Shown: positions 10,985 through 24,689 of the stretch, piece by piece
How positions within the stretch are numbered: the stretch's first letter is position 1
Layout: each line of letters begins with the position of its first letter
Source of the DNA: Callorhinus ursinus
Lineage: Eukaryota; Chordata; Mammalia; Carnivora; Otariidae
Assembly (NCBI RefSeq): GCF_003265705.1
Contig: NW_020312785.1
Location: forward strand, 16,151,066 to 16,215,065
Direction of reading: 5' to 3'
DNA: 64,000 nucleotides
Translations under genes and position numbers: made by a program
Notes under the pieces: model-generated
Database searches by the model: none
The model's input: the letters and a program-made list of their open reading frames with translations, nothing else
Told to the model about the DNA's origin: nothing

Positions 10985-11184
10985 GGAGCCTGGGTGTTGC
11001 AGTCGGTTGAGGGTCCAACTCTTAGTTTCAGCTCAGGACCTGGTATCAGAGTCATGAGATCAAGCCCCATGTCAGGCTTTGTGGTCAGTGCAGAGTCTGC
11101 TTGAGATTCTCTCTATCTCTCCCCCTCCTGCTTGTGCTCTTTCTCTCTCTAAAATAAAAATAAATCTTTAAAAAATAATAATAG
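10985..11184 (+). mobile_element. Can-SINE, old and diverged, in the HAL1 3' region
   Basis: Head GGAGCCTGGGTG followed by a diverged body with GAGTCTGCTTGAGATTCTCT and an A-rich tail. The flanks AACAATCTATCA and AATAGTCTGTCA look like a decayed target duplication. Confidence 0.85.
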
Positions 11185-11385
11185 TCTGTCAGTATCAGTT
11201 ATCTAACTATGACAAATATACTATTCTAATGTATGGTGTTAAAAGCAGGGAAAATTGAATGGGGTGGCAAGTATATGGGATCTCTCTGTACTACTCATTT
11301 CTATAATTCTAAAATTGCTCTAAAAGATGTAGAAAATAAATACATACACTAAAGCTATAACTGGAAATTTGTGCATGCTTATATT

Positions 11386-11830
<445 letters not shown>

Positions 11831-11859
11831 AATAGGCATATAAAGTTAATCACTACACT

Positions 11860-13131
11860 TAAAGTCAAGGAAGAAAGATTATAATAATAATAGAATGTTT
11901 TGATAGAAAAAATGTTAAACAAATTAAGTGTTGAAAGTAGAAGGTGTAGATTTTTTATTTTTAGATTTTTTTCCCTAATACTGTTGTCACCTTCAATTTT
12001 CAATTAAAATTATTCATAAAATAATAAAATCTCTGATAAAAATAATGGAATTATCTAATGGGCTGCCATAACAAAGTGATTATAAATAGTAGACATATTT
12101 AGATGCTTTTCCAGAGCCATCCTTATTAAAGGATATTGGAGTCAATAGAACTGAAACTTTCATGTTTTGTGTAAAAATAATACATTTGGATGAAGACTTG
12201 TGATGCCCAAGACATGAATTACCCATAACTAACCATGTTTCTCCACTATGCATGTGTAGATGCATTCAAATATATTGAAAGAGAATTCCGATTTCAACCC
12301 ACTGTTTTGAGGAATACAGATAATTTTCATATGCAATTATTTCATGAAGAATTATAAGTTCAGTTCAGCACAATGGACTTGCCTCTTTAAACAGCTTATT
12401 GCAAATTGGTCCTTTAGATCTCCATTTAATTATTAGCAGGCTTTTAAAATAACTGTGTTTTCTCTTTGCGTGAAAAGGAATGAAATGCCTGACTTTTTCC
12501 TCATATGCTCATAGGTATTTCTTTAAAGTAGATAATAAGCTTTGCTAGAGACCATGACCCCACTGTGAGGCAGTTCAAAGATATTCAAAATAGATAAAAT
12601 ATGATTATGTTCAATAAGTATGGCTTTGGTTATTTCAAAACAGTTATTTCTGTCACATATAACAGTAGGAAAAGAGATACAAAAGTGGTAGGTTATGAAC
12701 CTGATTTGCATTACTGTTCTTATTGCTATTATTTTTTATAAAGGGAAAGAAGACAGTGGCTCATAATTAAAGAGAATTTTTTTAAATTTTGCAATTCTTT
12801 TCTAATACTTTACATAGTGAAATAAAATTCAGGTATTAACGATTGAAGACAATCCAAAATACTAATATTGCTAATTCTTTGAAAATATGTCATCACAGTG
12901 CCCTGTAAAGAGCCAAACATGTATCTGAATTCCTTTCATTTTGTGGGGTGGGGAGATTTAATTAGCAGAAGTTTGGGATGGGAATGATTGGAGAACTTGG
13001 GAGTTGTGAATAATTCTTAACTGGGACAGTGAGACTTATCTGAATTGCAGTTTGTAATTAGGACTATTTGCACTTCTGAATACAAGTTAGCATGGTAGAA
13101 ATTATATACTACACTGGAGCAAGAAGTTTCC
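11860..13131. other. No gene seen; unique AT-rich sequence
   Basis: Short open frames only, none with a recognisable domain. Confidence 0.6.
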
Positions 13132-13151
13132 AAAGAAAAGTATGAATCTTG

Positions 13152-13346
13152 GAGCTCCTGGGTGGCTCAGTCAGTTAAGCATCTGACTCTTGGTTTCAGC
13201 TCAGGTCATGATCTCAGGGTCATGATATGGGGCTCCGTGTTCAGCATGGAGTCTGCTTGAGATCCTCACTCCCCCTCTCCCTCCCCTCTGCCCCTCCCCC
13301 TGCTCCCACTCTCTCTCTCTCTCTCAAATAAAATCTTAAAAAAAAA
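13152..13346 (+). mobile_element. Can-SINE with about 20-bp target-site duplication
   Basis: Head GAGCTCCTGGGTGGCTCAGT; body of the GACTCTTGGTTTCAGCTCAG type, apparently an older subfamily. The duplication AAAGAAAAGTATGANTCTTG is at 13132-13151 and 13347-13366 with one mismatch. Confidence 0.95.
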
Positions 13347-13633
13347 AAAGAAAAGTATGAGTCTTGAATCTAAGTCATTTCACAGAGCTACTGAGGGTTC
13401 AGGCCTTGCTAGGCTTGAGATAGAAGACAGAACCATTTTGAACTTGAGTGAAGGACAAGTTATTAAAGACTCCTATGGACATTTAGCTGTTGCCCTACTA
13501 ATCTGTCTTAGTCTCTGCCTGAGATCTTTGGAAGCATGGAAAGTTTATACACTGAAGGTTTAGGCTTGGAATAATTAAAATTTGAATGTAATCTTTTGAT
13601 TTGTATTTATTTTGTGAGTTCCTTCAGCCCATT

Positions 13634-13652
13634 TTTTTTAAAGATTTTCTTT

Positions 13653-13694
<42 letters not shown>

Positions 13695-13838
13695 ACAAGC
13701 AGGGGGAGGGGCAGAGGGAGAGGGAGAAGCAGACTCCTTTTGAGCAGGGAGCCCAACAGGGGGCTCAATACCAGAACCCTGGGCTCATGACCTGAGCTTA
13801 AGGCAGATGCTTAACTGACTGAGCCACCCAGGCACTGC
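13634..13838 (-). mobile_element. Can-SINE with expanded (GA)n tract
   Basis: Minus-strand copy: poly-A side at 13634-13650, then an uninterrupted (GA)n run at 13658-13693 that expands the SINE CT-rich region, and the tRNA-like head ending near 13838. GCCCATTT at both sides may be the target duplication. Confidence 0.92.
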
Positions 13839-13839
13839 A

Positions 13840-16445
13840 ACTGCCCATTTCTGTATTGAGGTCAGCAATACGTATTCTGACCTGAATCGTCTGCTTCTGG
13901 GTTTTAGGAAGAATGATAGCAGTTTTTCAAAAAAGTGTAAGTTCTGAAGTAGTTTAATGTAAAAGTGGACAAAGTTTGTGGCTTTATATATAGGATTAAC
14001 AAAATCCTCTGCTAAAATATATTTATTTGGCAAATAAATATCATTACCAATATAAATATAATATGCTAAGAATAAATATTTACTGTGTCCAGACTTTGTT
14101 GTGTGAGAGCCTAAACATAAAGAATCTTTATGAGCAGAGGTGGGTGTAGAATTGTCAAGCCTAGACTGTTACATCCAGCCCTCAGCTGTTATGGGAGTTG
14201 ACTGCTAATGGCTCACAGCTACCACATATTTTTAGAGAATTTCCCTTGACTGATGGGAGCTACATCACTAGGAATCTTAAAATATCACCCCTTCTTTAGG
14301 GACTGGCCTGTAGCCCATGATTTTTTTTTAAAAAATGGGAATTTAAAACCTCCACCCTTTGACCTCTGATTGAGGGACACCCTCTGATTGAGGGACAATC
14401 TTGTGGGGGTGACGAATCGTCCAGACTCCTTCCCCTGTGGATCAAAACATCTTTGCTCTTCTTTTACCCTTCCCTGTCCTGCTTCAGTTCTTTTCTTGAA
14501 GAGCACTACCCTCCCTTCCCCAGATTCAGGCACACCTTGAGCCCTGTCTCAGGCTTTGCTTCTAGTGAACTTGTTCTAAGTGTCCAGCTCACTGTACATT
14601 AAAAACAAAACAAAACAAAAAAATCCACAAAAAAACCGAAACTTTGAGGCACCTAGAGAGGGTATTATCAATAGTGTTAAAAGATGGTTTTCAAAAAGAG
14701 TAAAACCATGACTTTCATACTGATATAATATTGAAACTGTGAGATTTTTTATTAACTCATGAGGGGACCAAGCTGATGATGTAACTGATTCAAAAAGGAA
14801 TCCAAAGAAGAAACACATTTATAAATCAGGAATGCTGAACATATAAATGAAGGCATTTTTTTCTTTAGAAGGTAAGAAGTTTGTTAATTGAATATCTACT
14901 GGCCATAACAGAATTTAAATGTCATAGGAATAATTTTGCTTGGTTTTCTGTTACTACCATGGCAGAGTTATAAAACAAGTAAAGAGGGAGACTAGAATCA
15001 GGTGCATAATCTGGAAGAATGTCCTCCTCTAGACATTGAATAGTTTTCAATGTCTATCCAATGAATCACATTTTTTTAATAATAGCAAATAAGCGGTGAA
15101 TAGGCTCACATGTATACATTTATTTATTCAAGATGGATAACTAGTACTCGTAATTCCTAATGCTTTTTTTTTCTATTCTTCCATTTTCCTTTTAGTTTTT
15201 TTCAATATGTTGTAGGGAAGAGTGCCATATCAAGGAAAAGTTTATCTGGCTAGACATCTGTCTAAGAGTAATACTGTACTTGGGAAAATTAGTTTATACA
15301 TACAGTAAATAGATACTCTGCATAGACATCATTTGAATAGAAGTTAAGCGATTTAACTGTGAATTTCTTGATGAATAGTTTTACACAGTTAAGTGTATAA
15401 TAGTCAAATAGTAGTCATCAGTATTTATTAAAATGAATTGAATTTGAAAAATGATGAGGGCTTTCAGTGAAACAATGGGTACAACATGATTAGTCTGCCC
15501 TCTCCAGTTTCACCTTAGCCATTTTTAAAGCACTTAAGACTTTTAGTTACTTTGTCTGATGACAAGCCTCTCTTTTAATGCACTATAAATGCCTCCATGG
15601 CAGGGGCTTGATTTACATATCACAGTAGCTCCAGCGACTAGTCCTGAGTCTGTTATAAAAAACTTTCAATGTATTTATTTTTTTTAAAACTGTGAATGAA
15701 GAGCAATTTAAAATGATTGAAACTTTTCCCATTTGGCAATTCTACATAGGAATGGATATGCTTAGATTTAAACTATACATTATAGTTTAATAACTATAAT
15801 GTTATTATATTACATTAATAATTGCCCTTTTGTCCTCCTGCCCTTTTGTACTTAGAGAAGCATTTTAAATGTGCTCTCCCTCTATTTCTCTCTCACACAC
15901 TCTCTCTCTTCTCACACACACACAGGGAAGTACACATTCAGTCCTATGTATATATATCTTACATACTTAATATAATAGTCAAAAGAGATACAAAATTTCA
16001 CATTGTTCTGAAAAGTTAATAACATTTATGTCACACCCTACAAAGAGTTTCCTTTTCTTTTGGGTGCTATACATGTAAATCTGGAAGTATTTTCTGTCTC
16101 TTCCAAAGAGAAAACAAGTTTTATAACGCATGAAAGATAAAGTAAGTTACATATTGCATTTGTTGAAATGTGATGATAAATGTGATAAACACTGTTAATT
16201 ACCATCATACAAATATTTGCTTAGTTTGTTTTTATGCAACACTGGGTAAATTAGATTAAACAAATGCAAATGTTTAGGGAAATTTTGATACCCATCCATG
16301 AACTTCACATAAAAATTATCATCTTTTAAATTTACAACTACCACAAAAAGTGAATGAACTACTCAACCCTGTATATCTAATTATATCAGTCTCTTCCCAG
16401 TGATGTTTCTGTGTTACAAAATTATTGTGGTGTTTTTCATTGATA
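13840..16445. other. No gene seen; unique sequence with an L2/MIR-like trace and a short tandem duplication
   Basis: An 18-bp unit (CCTCTGATTGAGGGACAC and a near copy) is duplicated in tandem at 14362-14397. The stretch 15540-15660 resembles the 3' end of an L2/MIR-class element (GCCTCCATGGCAGGGGCTTG is the landmark), weakly. No coding evidence. Confidence 0.4.
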
Positions 16446-16620
16446 CTTTTAAATGATAATATTTTATTAAGACATAATTTTCATACAGTATATTTAATCC
16501 TTTTAGTGTAAAGTTTTGTGAGTACTATAAGTGCCTGTAGTTCTGTAACCACTACAGCAGTCAAATTAAAGAAAAATCCATCAACCCAACAAATTCCACT
16601 GTGCTCCTTTGTAACCAGTT
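16446..16620 (-). mobile_element. Old L1 3'UTR fragment
   Basis: Antisense of the L1M 3'UTR pattern: TATTAAGACATAATTTTCAT, then GTAACCACTACAGCAGTCAA and CTCCTTTGTAACC. Short and diverged. Confidence 0.55.
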
Positions 16621-16639
16621 ACTTAACCCATGAATGTTC

Positions 16640-17232
16640 ATAAGAATATGGAGGAATTGGAACCCATTGTGTATTTCCTCCCAGCAATTCCACTCCTAGG
16701 TAAATTCCCAAGGGAATTGAAAATATATTAACACCAAAACGTTGCACTTGAATGCTCTTAATAACATCATTCATAATAGCCAGAAAGTAAAAACAACCCA
16801 ATGCCTACTAAGTGATGAATGGATAAACAAAACATGATATATCCAAACAATGAAATATTATTCAGCCATAAAAGAGAATGTAGTACTGATACATATTTCA
16901 AAGTAGATGAACCTGGAAAACATTTATGATAAATTAAGAAGCCTGACCAAAGGAAAAAATATACACATATTGTATGATTTCATTTATATGAAATGTCTTT
17001 AATAGGCAAATACTTAGGGACAAAAAGTAAATCAGTGATTGCCAGTGACTAGCTGGAGGGAAGATTGTGGAAATGATGCTGATATGGGGCTTCTTTAAGT
17101 CATGATAAAAATGTTCTGGAATTAGATATTAGCAATGGTCGCGCAACCCTGTGAGTATATTAAAACCACTGAATTATACACTTTAAAAAAGTGAATTGTA
17201 TGGTTTTGTGAATTATATCACAATGAAGAAAC
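16640..17232 (+). mobile_element. Old L1 3' end (ORF2 terminus and 3'UTR)
   Basis: Carries the ORF2 C-terminal pattern (AATAGCCAGAAAGTAAAAAC, TGAATGGATAAACAAAACAT, GAAATATTATTCAGCCATAA) followed by the L1M 3'UTR and an ending AATTATATCACAATGAAGAA. 5' truncated and full of stops. Confidence 0.8.
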
Positions 17233-17239
17233 ACAACTA

Positions 17240-18930
17240 TAGAAACTGGGTAAAGGTCAATGTTTGCCAGGTTTTGGTGGGTAGGAAGTGATTAACTACA
17301 AAAGAACAGTGAAGGAGACATTTTAAGGTAAAGGGAATGTTACCTATGGTGTTGGGGTAGTAAATGCATGACTATGCATTTGTTGAAATTCATAGAGCTA
17401 TACATCATAAATAGTGAAATCCAACGTGCACAAACAACAATAACAAAATAAACCAGGAAGTTTGGGATCCTAAGATGGGATGTATAGTATGAGAAATGAA
17501 TTTAACTATATTATAAATACATGGACATAAGTACCCTGAAAGGCTCCAAGGGGGGGGGGGCAATAAAAGAGCTGACCTAAGTAATACTGGAAAAAAAAAA
17601 TTGTTTTGACTGGAATCTGTATGGCTAAAGACAAAATGAATTGTACATAGTTAATATTGTATTAATATAAATTAATTTCCTATAGCCATACAATTTAACA
17701 TTCTGAAATTCCTTTACATGTATATTTGGTTGAACAAATGTGTAAATATATGGTTTACGATGGGAGCAAGCTTCACTGTTGGCAGAGAAGCAAAAAGGGA
17801 AGGCTAGAATAAGCTGTTAGATTAGAATTGAAGACAATATTAATTTATGCTTAGCTTAATATAAATGAACGTGAATAGATGCAGAAACAATTATAAATAT
17901 GCATGTATACATGGACTGGTCTATGTAAATACATTACTAATTCTGTCTGCTGAGAGAACCTTGAATCAATGACATGCCAGTAACAACAGGCACTCCTTAT
18001 CCCCAGATCTAGGCATTAAATACCTTTCTTTAATTAATAGAACCAGGATATCTATGAGAAATGGCAGGTTATACAGCAGGGACAAGGCAAATACAAAATG
18101 GATCTGGAGCATCTTGAATTATGCTGAAACATAGGGAAGTGTTCAAAAAACAAAAGGATGAGAGTATGTTAAAAGACACAGGAGCCAACCTAAAATAGTT
18201 AAGCACGTATTGTGATGAGCACTGGATGTTATACACAACTAATGAATCATTGAACACTGCATCAAAAACTAATGATGTATTATATGTTGGCTAGCTGAAC
18301 ATAATAAAAAAAATAAAATAAAATAGATGGTCAAATCTGGAGCAAAAAAATAACATATTACTAGATTATAAACCCAACTATAAAATTAATACAAATTGAT
18401 AGAAATTATTGAATAAATAAACAGTAAGAAAGAAACAAATATTTCTTACAGGGCAATTCTAAATAATATATATAGGGTAATCCCCCTCCCAAAGGCGCTT
18501 AATATCTCCCTCTTTAGTGTGGGGTCTAGACTGGGTGACTTCCTTCCAGATTATAAGAGCATAGAAAGGGGACTCTATAGGACTCGAAAGAGAAGCCTGG
18601 AAAGATCTGGCAAACACTACTTTAACCAAGTGATCAAAGTTAACATCACAAGTGATGTCATATGGATATCCTGTAACTCCTTAATATGATGTGATGAGAA
18701 GGTTACTTTGCCTTTGTAGAATACTTTTCAACAAAATATCTGATCCTTACTCATCAAAATTGTTAAGGTCATGAGGAACAAGGAGTCAGGCAAACTATCA
18801 CAGACTAGAGACTAAAAAGACATGACAACTAAATGGAATGTGGTAATCTACTGTATCTCAGAGCAGAAAAAGAACATTAATGTAAAACCTCATGAAATTT
18901 GAATACAGTTTGGAGTTCAGTTCATTAAAA
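17240..18930 (+). mobile_element. HAL1 / ancient L1 3' region, interrupted by a short L1
   Basis: From about 17745 the sequence runs parallel to the HAL1 3' region at 9810-10960 (TTAGCTTAATATAAATGAAC against TTAGTTTAATATAAATACAG; a CATGACAACTAAATGGAATG word against TATGACAACTAAATATAAAG). It is split at 18200-18317 by an L1 3' end. The part 17240-17740 is less certain. Confidence 0.55.
18200..18317 (+). mobile_element. Very short L1 3'-end insertion (about 118 bp)
   Basis: Only the last L1 3'UTR bases are present: GATGAGCACTGGATGTTATA, AATGAATCATTGAACACTGC, AACTAATGATGTATTATATG, then AACATAATAAAAAAAATAAA. Possible 8-bp target duplication TAAAATAG on both sides. Confidence 0.85.
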
Positions 18931-21900
18931 AAAGTGCAATCAAAATGGGAATTTAGACTGAGCTTGGTGTCTTGCCTTTAAAAAGTATAAAAATGACTAC
19001 TTTTATTCCAAAAACATTTTGTGTTAAAGTGGTTAATTCTCCCATAATGGCATAAATTATCCAGAAGAAAAAGTTAATCATATGTGTTATCAAATCTGTT
19101 ATTTTCTTGAGGTATGGATCTCTAATGGTAATTAAATAATATTTAATTGAAATAGGGAATAATGTTTTTGAAGAAATGCAAATCATTTTTTAGGAAATTC
19201 ACTTAAAAATAATTAGCAAATTAGTTACTCATTACATATTTATTTATATCTCTATGTTTGTTTGTTTGTTTAAAACCTGTGATTTTTTTTCCTATCTAAA
19301 AGACTTGAAATTCCAAAGTAGTATACATATTAAACCCTCGGTTAATTTTAAGTGAGAATGGGCGTTAATAACACAATATGAATATTTTAGTATTGAAAAA
19401 TCCTGTAGAAATACAGAATTTGAAATATTAAAATGAGCACAATTGCAAAATGCTGGTTAATAGTAAAGAAGAATAGTATATTGTACACATATAATTTAAT
19501 TTTTTACAAAGGTGTTGTTTATTTTCACCTTTTATCAATATAAATTTTATTTAGTTATGATTGCTCAGTATAAAAGACAGGCTTTTTGGGGGAGGATAAA
19601 CCAACACACTCAGTTTTATTTAAGTCAATAGTAGAAGATTATTACTGGTTAATTTCATTTCTTTCACATTTATGAAGGGTAATTACGGAATTCAATATGT
19701 TGAACTCAATATTGCCACCTAAGGTGGAAGTAATCACCACCATTAATAGAGGTTTTAACATAGAGGTTTAACCTTTAGCTGAATGTCTGAGGCAAGAAGC
19801 TACTGAAGAATTATGCTTGAATATTGTCTGAAAAGTAAAATAAAAGAAAGGTAAGGCTATATAAAGAAAGGTAAGGTTGACACAAAAATGAGTTTACAAT
19901 GTCTTCTTGCTTCTCCTAATATGGATAGGACTGATCACTCTCCCATTTTTTATTGTTCACATCAATCAAAGCAATCTTCACTTTCCCAATTTTCACTTCT
20001 TTCTCTGGACGTTTCTCTGTTAACCTCTTTGTTATTGTTTTGGCTTGTCTACTTTATAATAAAAATGATTGTATAATAACTTTAGAATTAATCTTAACAG
20101 CCAGTCAGCTCTATTTTAACTTTTACCATGGGATCATACTGCTTATATTTAAAAATTTTTTTTGTGTGAAATGGATAAATAAATTAGAGAATTATGGCAA
20201 ATTATTTGCATGACCAAAGACTCAGTCTATATGTCAAATAATTTTTCACTGCTAATATTTTTGTAGGATGCTTCTCAACCCATTAAATCAATTTAAAAAG
20301 TGGCATTAGAGAATAATTTGTTTTTCAAAATTACACCTATTTTCAAGAATTGTAGAATAATCAAACATTAAAACTCCTTTGTAATTGAATAGAATGTACT
20401 AGTCACAATTAAATGTGATGTCTTTTTATTGAACAACTTTTGACAAATGTCATAAGTGTCTTTTATCTTTTCTTTATTATCTTTTGCTTCCAGCCTCCGT
20501 ATTTTTTATTGCCCACTAGTTATTATAACTGTCAAAACAATTAATTTCACTGCTTTTATCCTTAGAACAACAACAACAAAAAGTAGGATTAAGTACATCT
20601 ACGTGCTAGACAAGTCCTTTAGAGGATGTATTCACTTTAATTGATTTGCTTTTATGTACAAATACATAATCATTTATCTATCATTTTGTTTTAATATTCT
20701 GTGTTTTTTACAATGCAGTAAATTAATGAATCTAATTAATTTATTAGACTACTTAATAATTAATTATTTGTTATTAATTTAAATTTCCTGTAGCCAAAAG
20801 AACACTCAGCCCTTTCATAAATAAACAGTTCTACATACCTTATATCACATTTATTTTTTACATATAGCTCTGGCATATTAACTAATTGCACACTTAAAAC
20901 TTAATAATCACTTAATCACTTAATATTTTTCCAGTAAGCCTACTAGTTCTTATGAATTTTTCTTTTTTATCATTGTGGGATTCTAGTTTAATTTTCCTTA
21001 CAAAATCTCTAGAAATTTTCTTTTAAAGTTTAAGAAATTCCTAAGTTAGCACTTTTACCTTATATCTGGAGTAAGAAAGAGATATGTTCCCAAATTTGTT
21101 TTTTCTCGGTTTTCCTTTTGAACTATTTACATAAATAGGAACATTCATTTATATACTAAGGAAAATAATACAAATACATACACACAAACACAAATACATA
21201 CAGCATTTACTTCTGCAACATATGCTTATTCTCCATGGTTTATCTCTTTGGAGTTTAATCATTTAATATCATCTATTAAGAAGACACAAGTATGATAGTT
21301 TGGGAGATGAAGTTATCCTGGGAGCTTGTACCATGTAAAATAATCTGGAATTTGTATAAAGGCTAAGGAGATTGTGAAAGGAAAGAGAAAGTGTAAACCA
21401 AAGTACAGGGAGCATATTCAGAAAACAAAATAATGCCATTTTAAACAAACAGAAAAGAATGGAAAAGGTAAATAATTAATTTAAGAGTAGGTTGGTATTA
21501 GGAAAAAAAACAGTGTATTGAATATAATTTTACTTCTCTTTCCTCTTGCGTTCACATTAAATCATAATAATAGTATCAAAAATATAAATCCATAAAGTCT
21601 GTTATACTGCAGAGAAGAGAGGAATCAAATTTTTTTAGAAACTGAGAAAATGGTGTTTCAACAGACTTAATGGAGCAGAAGAAGCTGAAAGCGAAGTCTC
21701 AGCACAGGAAACAGGCAAAGCCAACAACAGCAACCTGAACTTTGTCACATAGACCCAGAAAAATACCAGGTATTCTGAATGTAAAAGTGATAATTGGCAT
21801 TAAACACAGACAAATTATGTAGGATAAATATTTCAATAATATTCTATTGCTCAGCCAGGAAGCAGTTCTGGCAAAGACCAGACTTAATCTCTAGTGGTCT

Positions 21901-22150
21901 GACCAAAGGGAGTTAACTCTAGGACATTAAAATGCTTGGATATTGAACTTTGTGTGGACTGAGAAATCCCTGGTCCTTTTCTCCCTGCTTGTGTTATAAG
22001 ATACCTAAAAATCATAGAAAGATGTTTTTTAAGTAATAGAGTAGGAGAGTAGAACGATGATTATTATGGTAACATTTGTGATGGATACAAAAATTTGTTT
22101 AACCCAGCAAATCCAGGAAGAAATTAAGGTATCTCTATGGGGAAAAGAAA
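18931..22150. other. No gene seen; unique very AT-rich sequence
   Basis: Over 3 kb without a recognisable repeat or gene. Two open frames near 19.9-20.2 kb (62 and 86 codons) are hydrophobic and low complexity and have no recognisable domain. Confidence 0.55.
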
Positions 22151-22154
22151 AAAA

Positions 22155-24222
22155 AAAAAACAAAACTAGAGCTTTTTCATATCTCTGATGAACATAGGTG
22201 CAAAAATCCTCAACAAAATATAAGTAATCTGAATCCAACAATACATTAAAAAAATCATTCACCACTATGGAGTGATTTATTCCTAGGATGCAATGGTGTT
22301 TCAGTATTTGCAAATCAATCAATGCAATACATAACATAAACAAGAGAAAGAGTAAACACCATATGATCATTTCAGTAGATGTAGAAAATGCATTTGACAA
22401 AGTACAACATCCATTCATGACAAAAACCCTCAACAAAGTGAATTTAGAAGGAACACACCTCAACATAATGAAGGCTATATATGAAAAACCCACAGTTAAC
22501 ATCAAGCTCAAAAGCTCTCAGGTTTTTCCCCTAAGAACAGGAATAAGACAAGTATGTCCACTCACACCACTTTTATTCAACATGGTACTGAAGTCCTAAC
22601 CACAGAAATCAGACAAGAAAAAGAAGTAAATGTATCCACATTGGTAAGGAAGAAGTAAAACTCATTATTTGCTGATGACATGATACTATATATAGAAAAC
22701 CCTAAAGATACCACAAAAAAACTACTAGAACTGATCAAATGAATTTAGTAAACTTGCAGTGTGCAAAAATCAATCTACAGAAATCTGTTGCATTTCTATA
22801 CATTAACGGTGAAGAAGCAGAAAGGGAAATTAAGAAAACAGTCCCATTAACAAATACCTCAAAAATAATAAGATACCTAGGAATAAACTTGACCAAGGAA
22901 GTGAAAGACTTGTACTCTGGAAACTATATAAAACATTGATGAAAGAAATTAAAAGTGACACGAACAAATGCTCATGGATTGGGAGAATGAATAGTGTTAA
23001 AATGTCCATACTACCCAAAGCCATCTACAGATATAATGCAATCCCTAGCAAAATACCAACAGGGTTTTTCATAGAACTAAAACAAATAATCCCAAAATCT
23101 GTAGGGAACCACAAAACACCCCGAATAGTAGCCAAAGCAATCTTGAGAAAGAAGAACAAAACTGGAGATATAACAGTCCCAGATTTGAACATACACTACA
23201 AAGCTGTAGTAATCAAAACAGTATGGTACTGGCACAAAATAGTCACATAGATCAATAGAACAGAATAGAGAATCCAGAAATAAACCCCTGATTATATAGT
23301 CAATTAATCTATGGCAAAGCAGGCAAGAAAATGCAAGAGGAAAAAGGCAGTCTCTTCAACAAATCATGTAGGGAAAACTGGAGAGAAACAGGCAGAATGA
23401 AACCGGACAACTTCCTCCCACCATACACAAAAATAAAATGAATTAAAGATCTGAATGTGGCCTGAAACTATAAAATTCCTAAAAACAAACATAGACAGTA
23501 ATCTTTTTGACCTTGCCTTAGAAACATTTTTCTAGATATGTCTCCTGAGGCAAGCGAAATTAAAGCAAAAATGTACTATTGGGACTACACCAAAATAAGA
23601 AGCTTCTGCACAGTAAAGGAAATAATCAACAACACTAAAAGACAACCCACTGAATGGGAAAAGATATTTGCAAATTATATATCTGATAAAGGGTTAGTAT
23701 CCAAAATATATAAAGAACTTACAAAACTCAACACCAAAATAATAATAATAATAATGTAATTAAAAATAGGCAGAAGACATGAACAGACATTTCCCCAAAG
23801 AAGACATACAGATGGCCAACAGACACATGGAAAGATGTTTAACATCACTCATTATCAGGAAAATGCAAATCAAAACCACAGTGAGGTATCACCTCATACC
23901 TGATAGAATGGTTAAAATAAAAAACACAAGAAACAACAAGTGTTGGTGAGAATGTGGAGGAAAAAGAACCCTCATGCACCGTTGGTAGGAATACAAACTG
24001 GTGCAGCCACTCTGGCAAACATTATAGAGGTTTGTCAAAAAATTAAAAATGGAAATACCATATGATCTAGTAATTGTACTCCTGGGCATTTACCCAAAGA
24101 AAATGAAAACACTAATTTAAAAAGACATATGCACTCCTATGTTTATTGCTGCATTACTTAACAATAGCCAAGATCTAGAAGCAGCCCATATGTCCATGGA
24201 TAGATGAATGGATAAAGAAGTG

Positions 24223-24264
<42 letters not shown>

Positions 24265-24515
24265 GAATATCACTCAGCTATAAAAAAAAGAATGAAATAT
24301 TACCATTTGTAATAACATAGATGGATCTCGAGGGTATAATGCTAAGTGAAATAAGTCACAGAACGACAAATACCGTATGATTTCACTCACATGGAATTTT
24401 AAGAAGCAAAACAAATGAACAAAGAGAAAAGTGACAAAAAAACAGACTCTTAAATATTGAGAACAAACTAGTGGTTGCTAGAGGGGAGGTGGGTTGGGGG
24501 ATGGGTGGGGAAAAA
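22155..24515 (+). pseudogene. L1 ORF2 (reverse transcriptase to C-terminus) plus 3'UTR, 5' truncated
   Basis: ORF2 encodes the endonuclease/reverse transcriptase that nicks target DNA and primes L1 cDNA. Here the copy begins inside the RT domain: a NIGAKIL-like block at about 22190, then [14 protein letters not shown] at 22370-22410, an [17 protein letters not shown] block at 22535-22580, and LFADDMIL (the catalytic FADD box, intact) at 22668-22692. Downstream are [20 protein letters not shown], a [19 protein letters not shown] block and the Cys/His-rich end near 23940. Several frameshifts and stops separate these. A (CA)n run sits at 24224-24262 near the end of ORF2 and the 3'UTR fades at about 24515. 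No target duplication was found. Confidence 0.88.
24224..24262 (+). repeat. (AC)n microsatellite
   Basis: Uninterrupted CA dinucleotide tract of about 19 units within the L1 ORF2 terminus, at the place where other L1 copies here have TATATA. Confidence 0.95.
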
Positions 24516-24689
24516 TTGGGAATTTTCGTAAAGACATTGTTTTCTAAAACTCAGTTCTGGAAAAGCTGCTCATTCCTGTGTTCTGTGGTCAATAGTGACT
24601 TTCTCATGATTTAACAATGTACATTTTCATTTATTGATGGCCTTCTCTCTAAAGGTCCAGAAACATACAAATTATTTTTAGAATTTTTA

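Larger units (their letters stand above)
8060..11343 (+). mobile_element. HAL1-type element (ORF1-only L1 relative), old, interrupted by two SINEs
   Basis: The sequence follows the order expected of HAL1/ancient L1 ORF1 and 3'UTR: a stretch encoding decayed ORF1 coiled-coil sequence (about 8370-8800), the conserved AATTAATGACAGA...CCAAACCATTGATCCA segment split by a SINE at 8811-9021, the RRM/C-terminal-domain region to about 9450, then a long 3' region ending near 11343 in a TCTAAAAGATGTAGAAAATA tail. No ORF2 sequence is present between ORF1 and the 3' end, which is what distinguishes HAL1. All frames are broken. The family call is by eye and an L1ME-type element with an ORF2 deletion is an alternative. 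Confidence 0.6.

Noticed and set aside
17552..17561. Poly-G run as a G-quadruplex
   Set aside because: A single G10 run without neighbouring G tracts is not enough to support the claim.
24224..24262. Dinucleotide and short direct repeats as a possible CRISPR-like array
   Set aside because: Simple microsatellites in mammalian DNA; no spaced identical repeats of suitable length exist.
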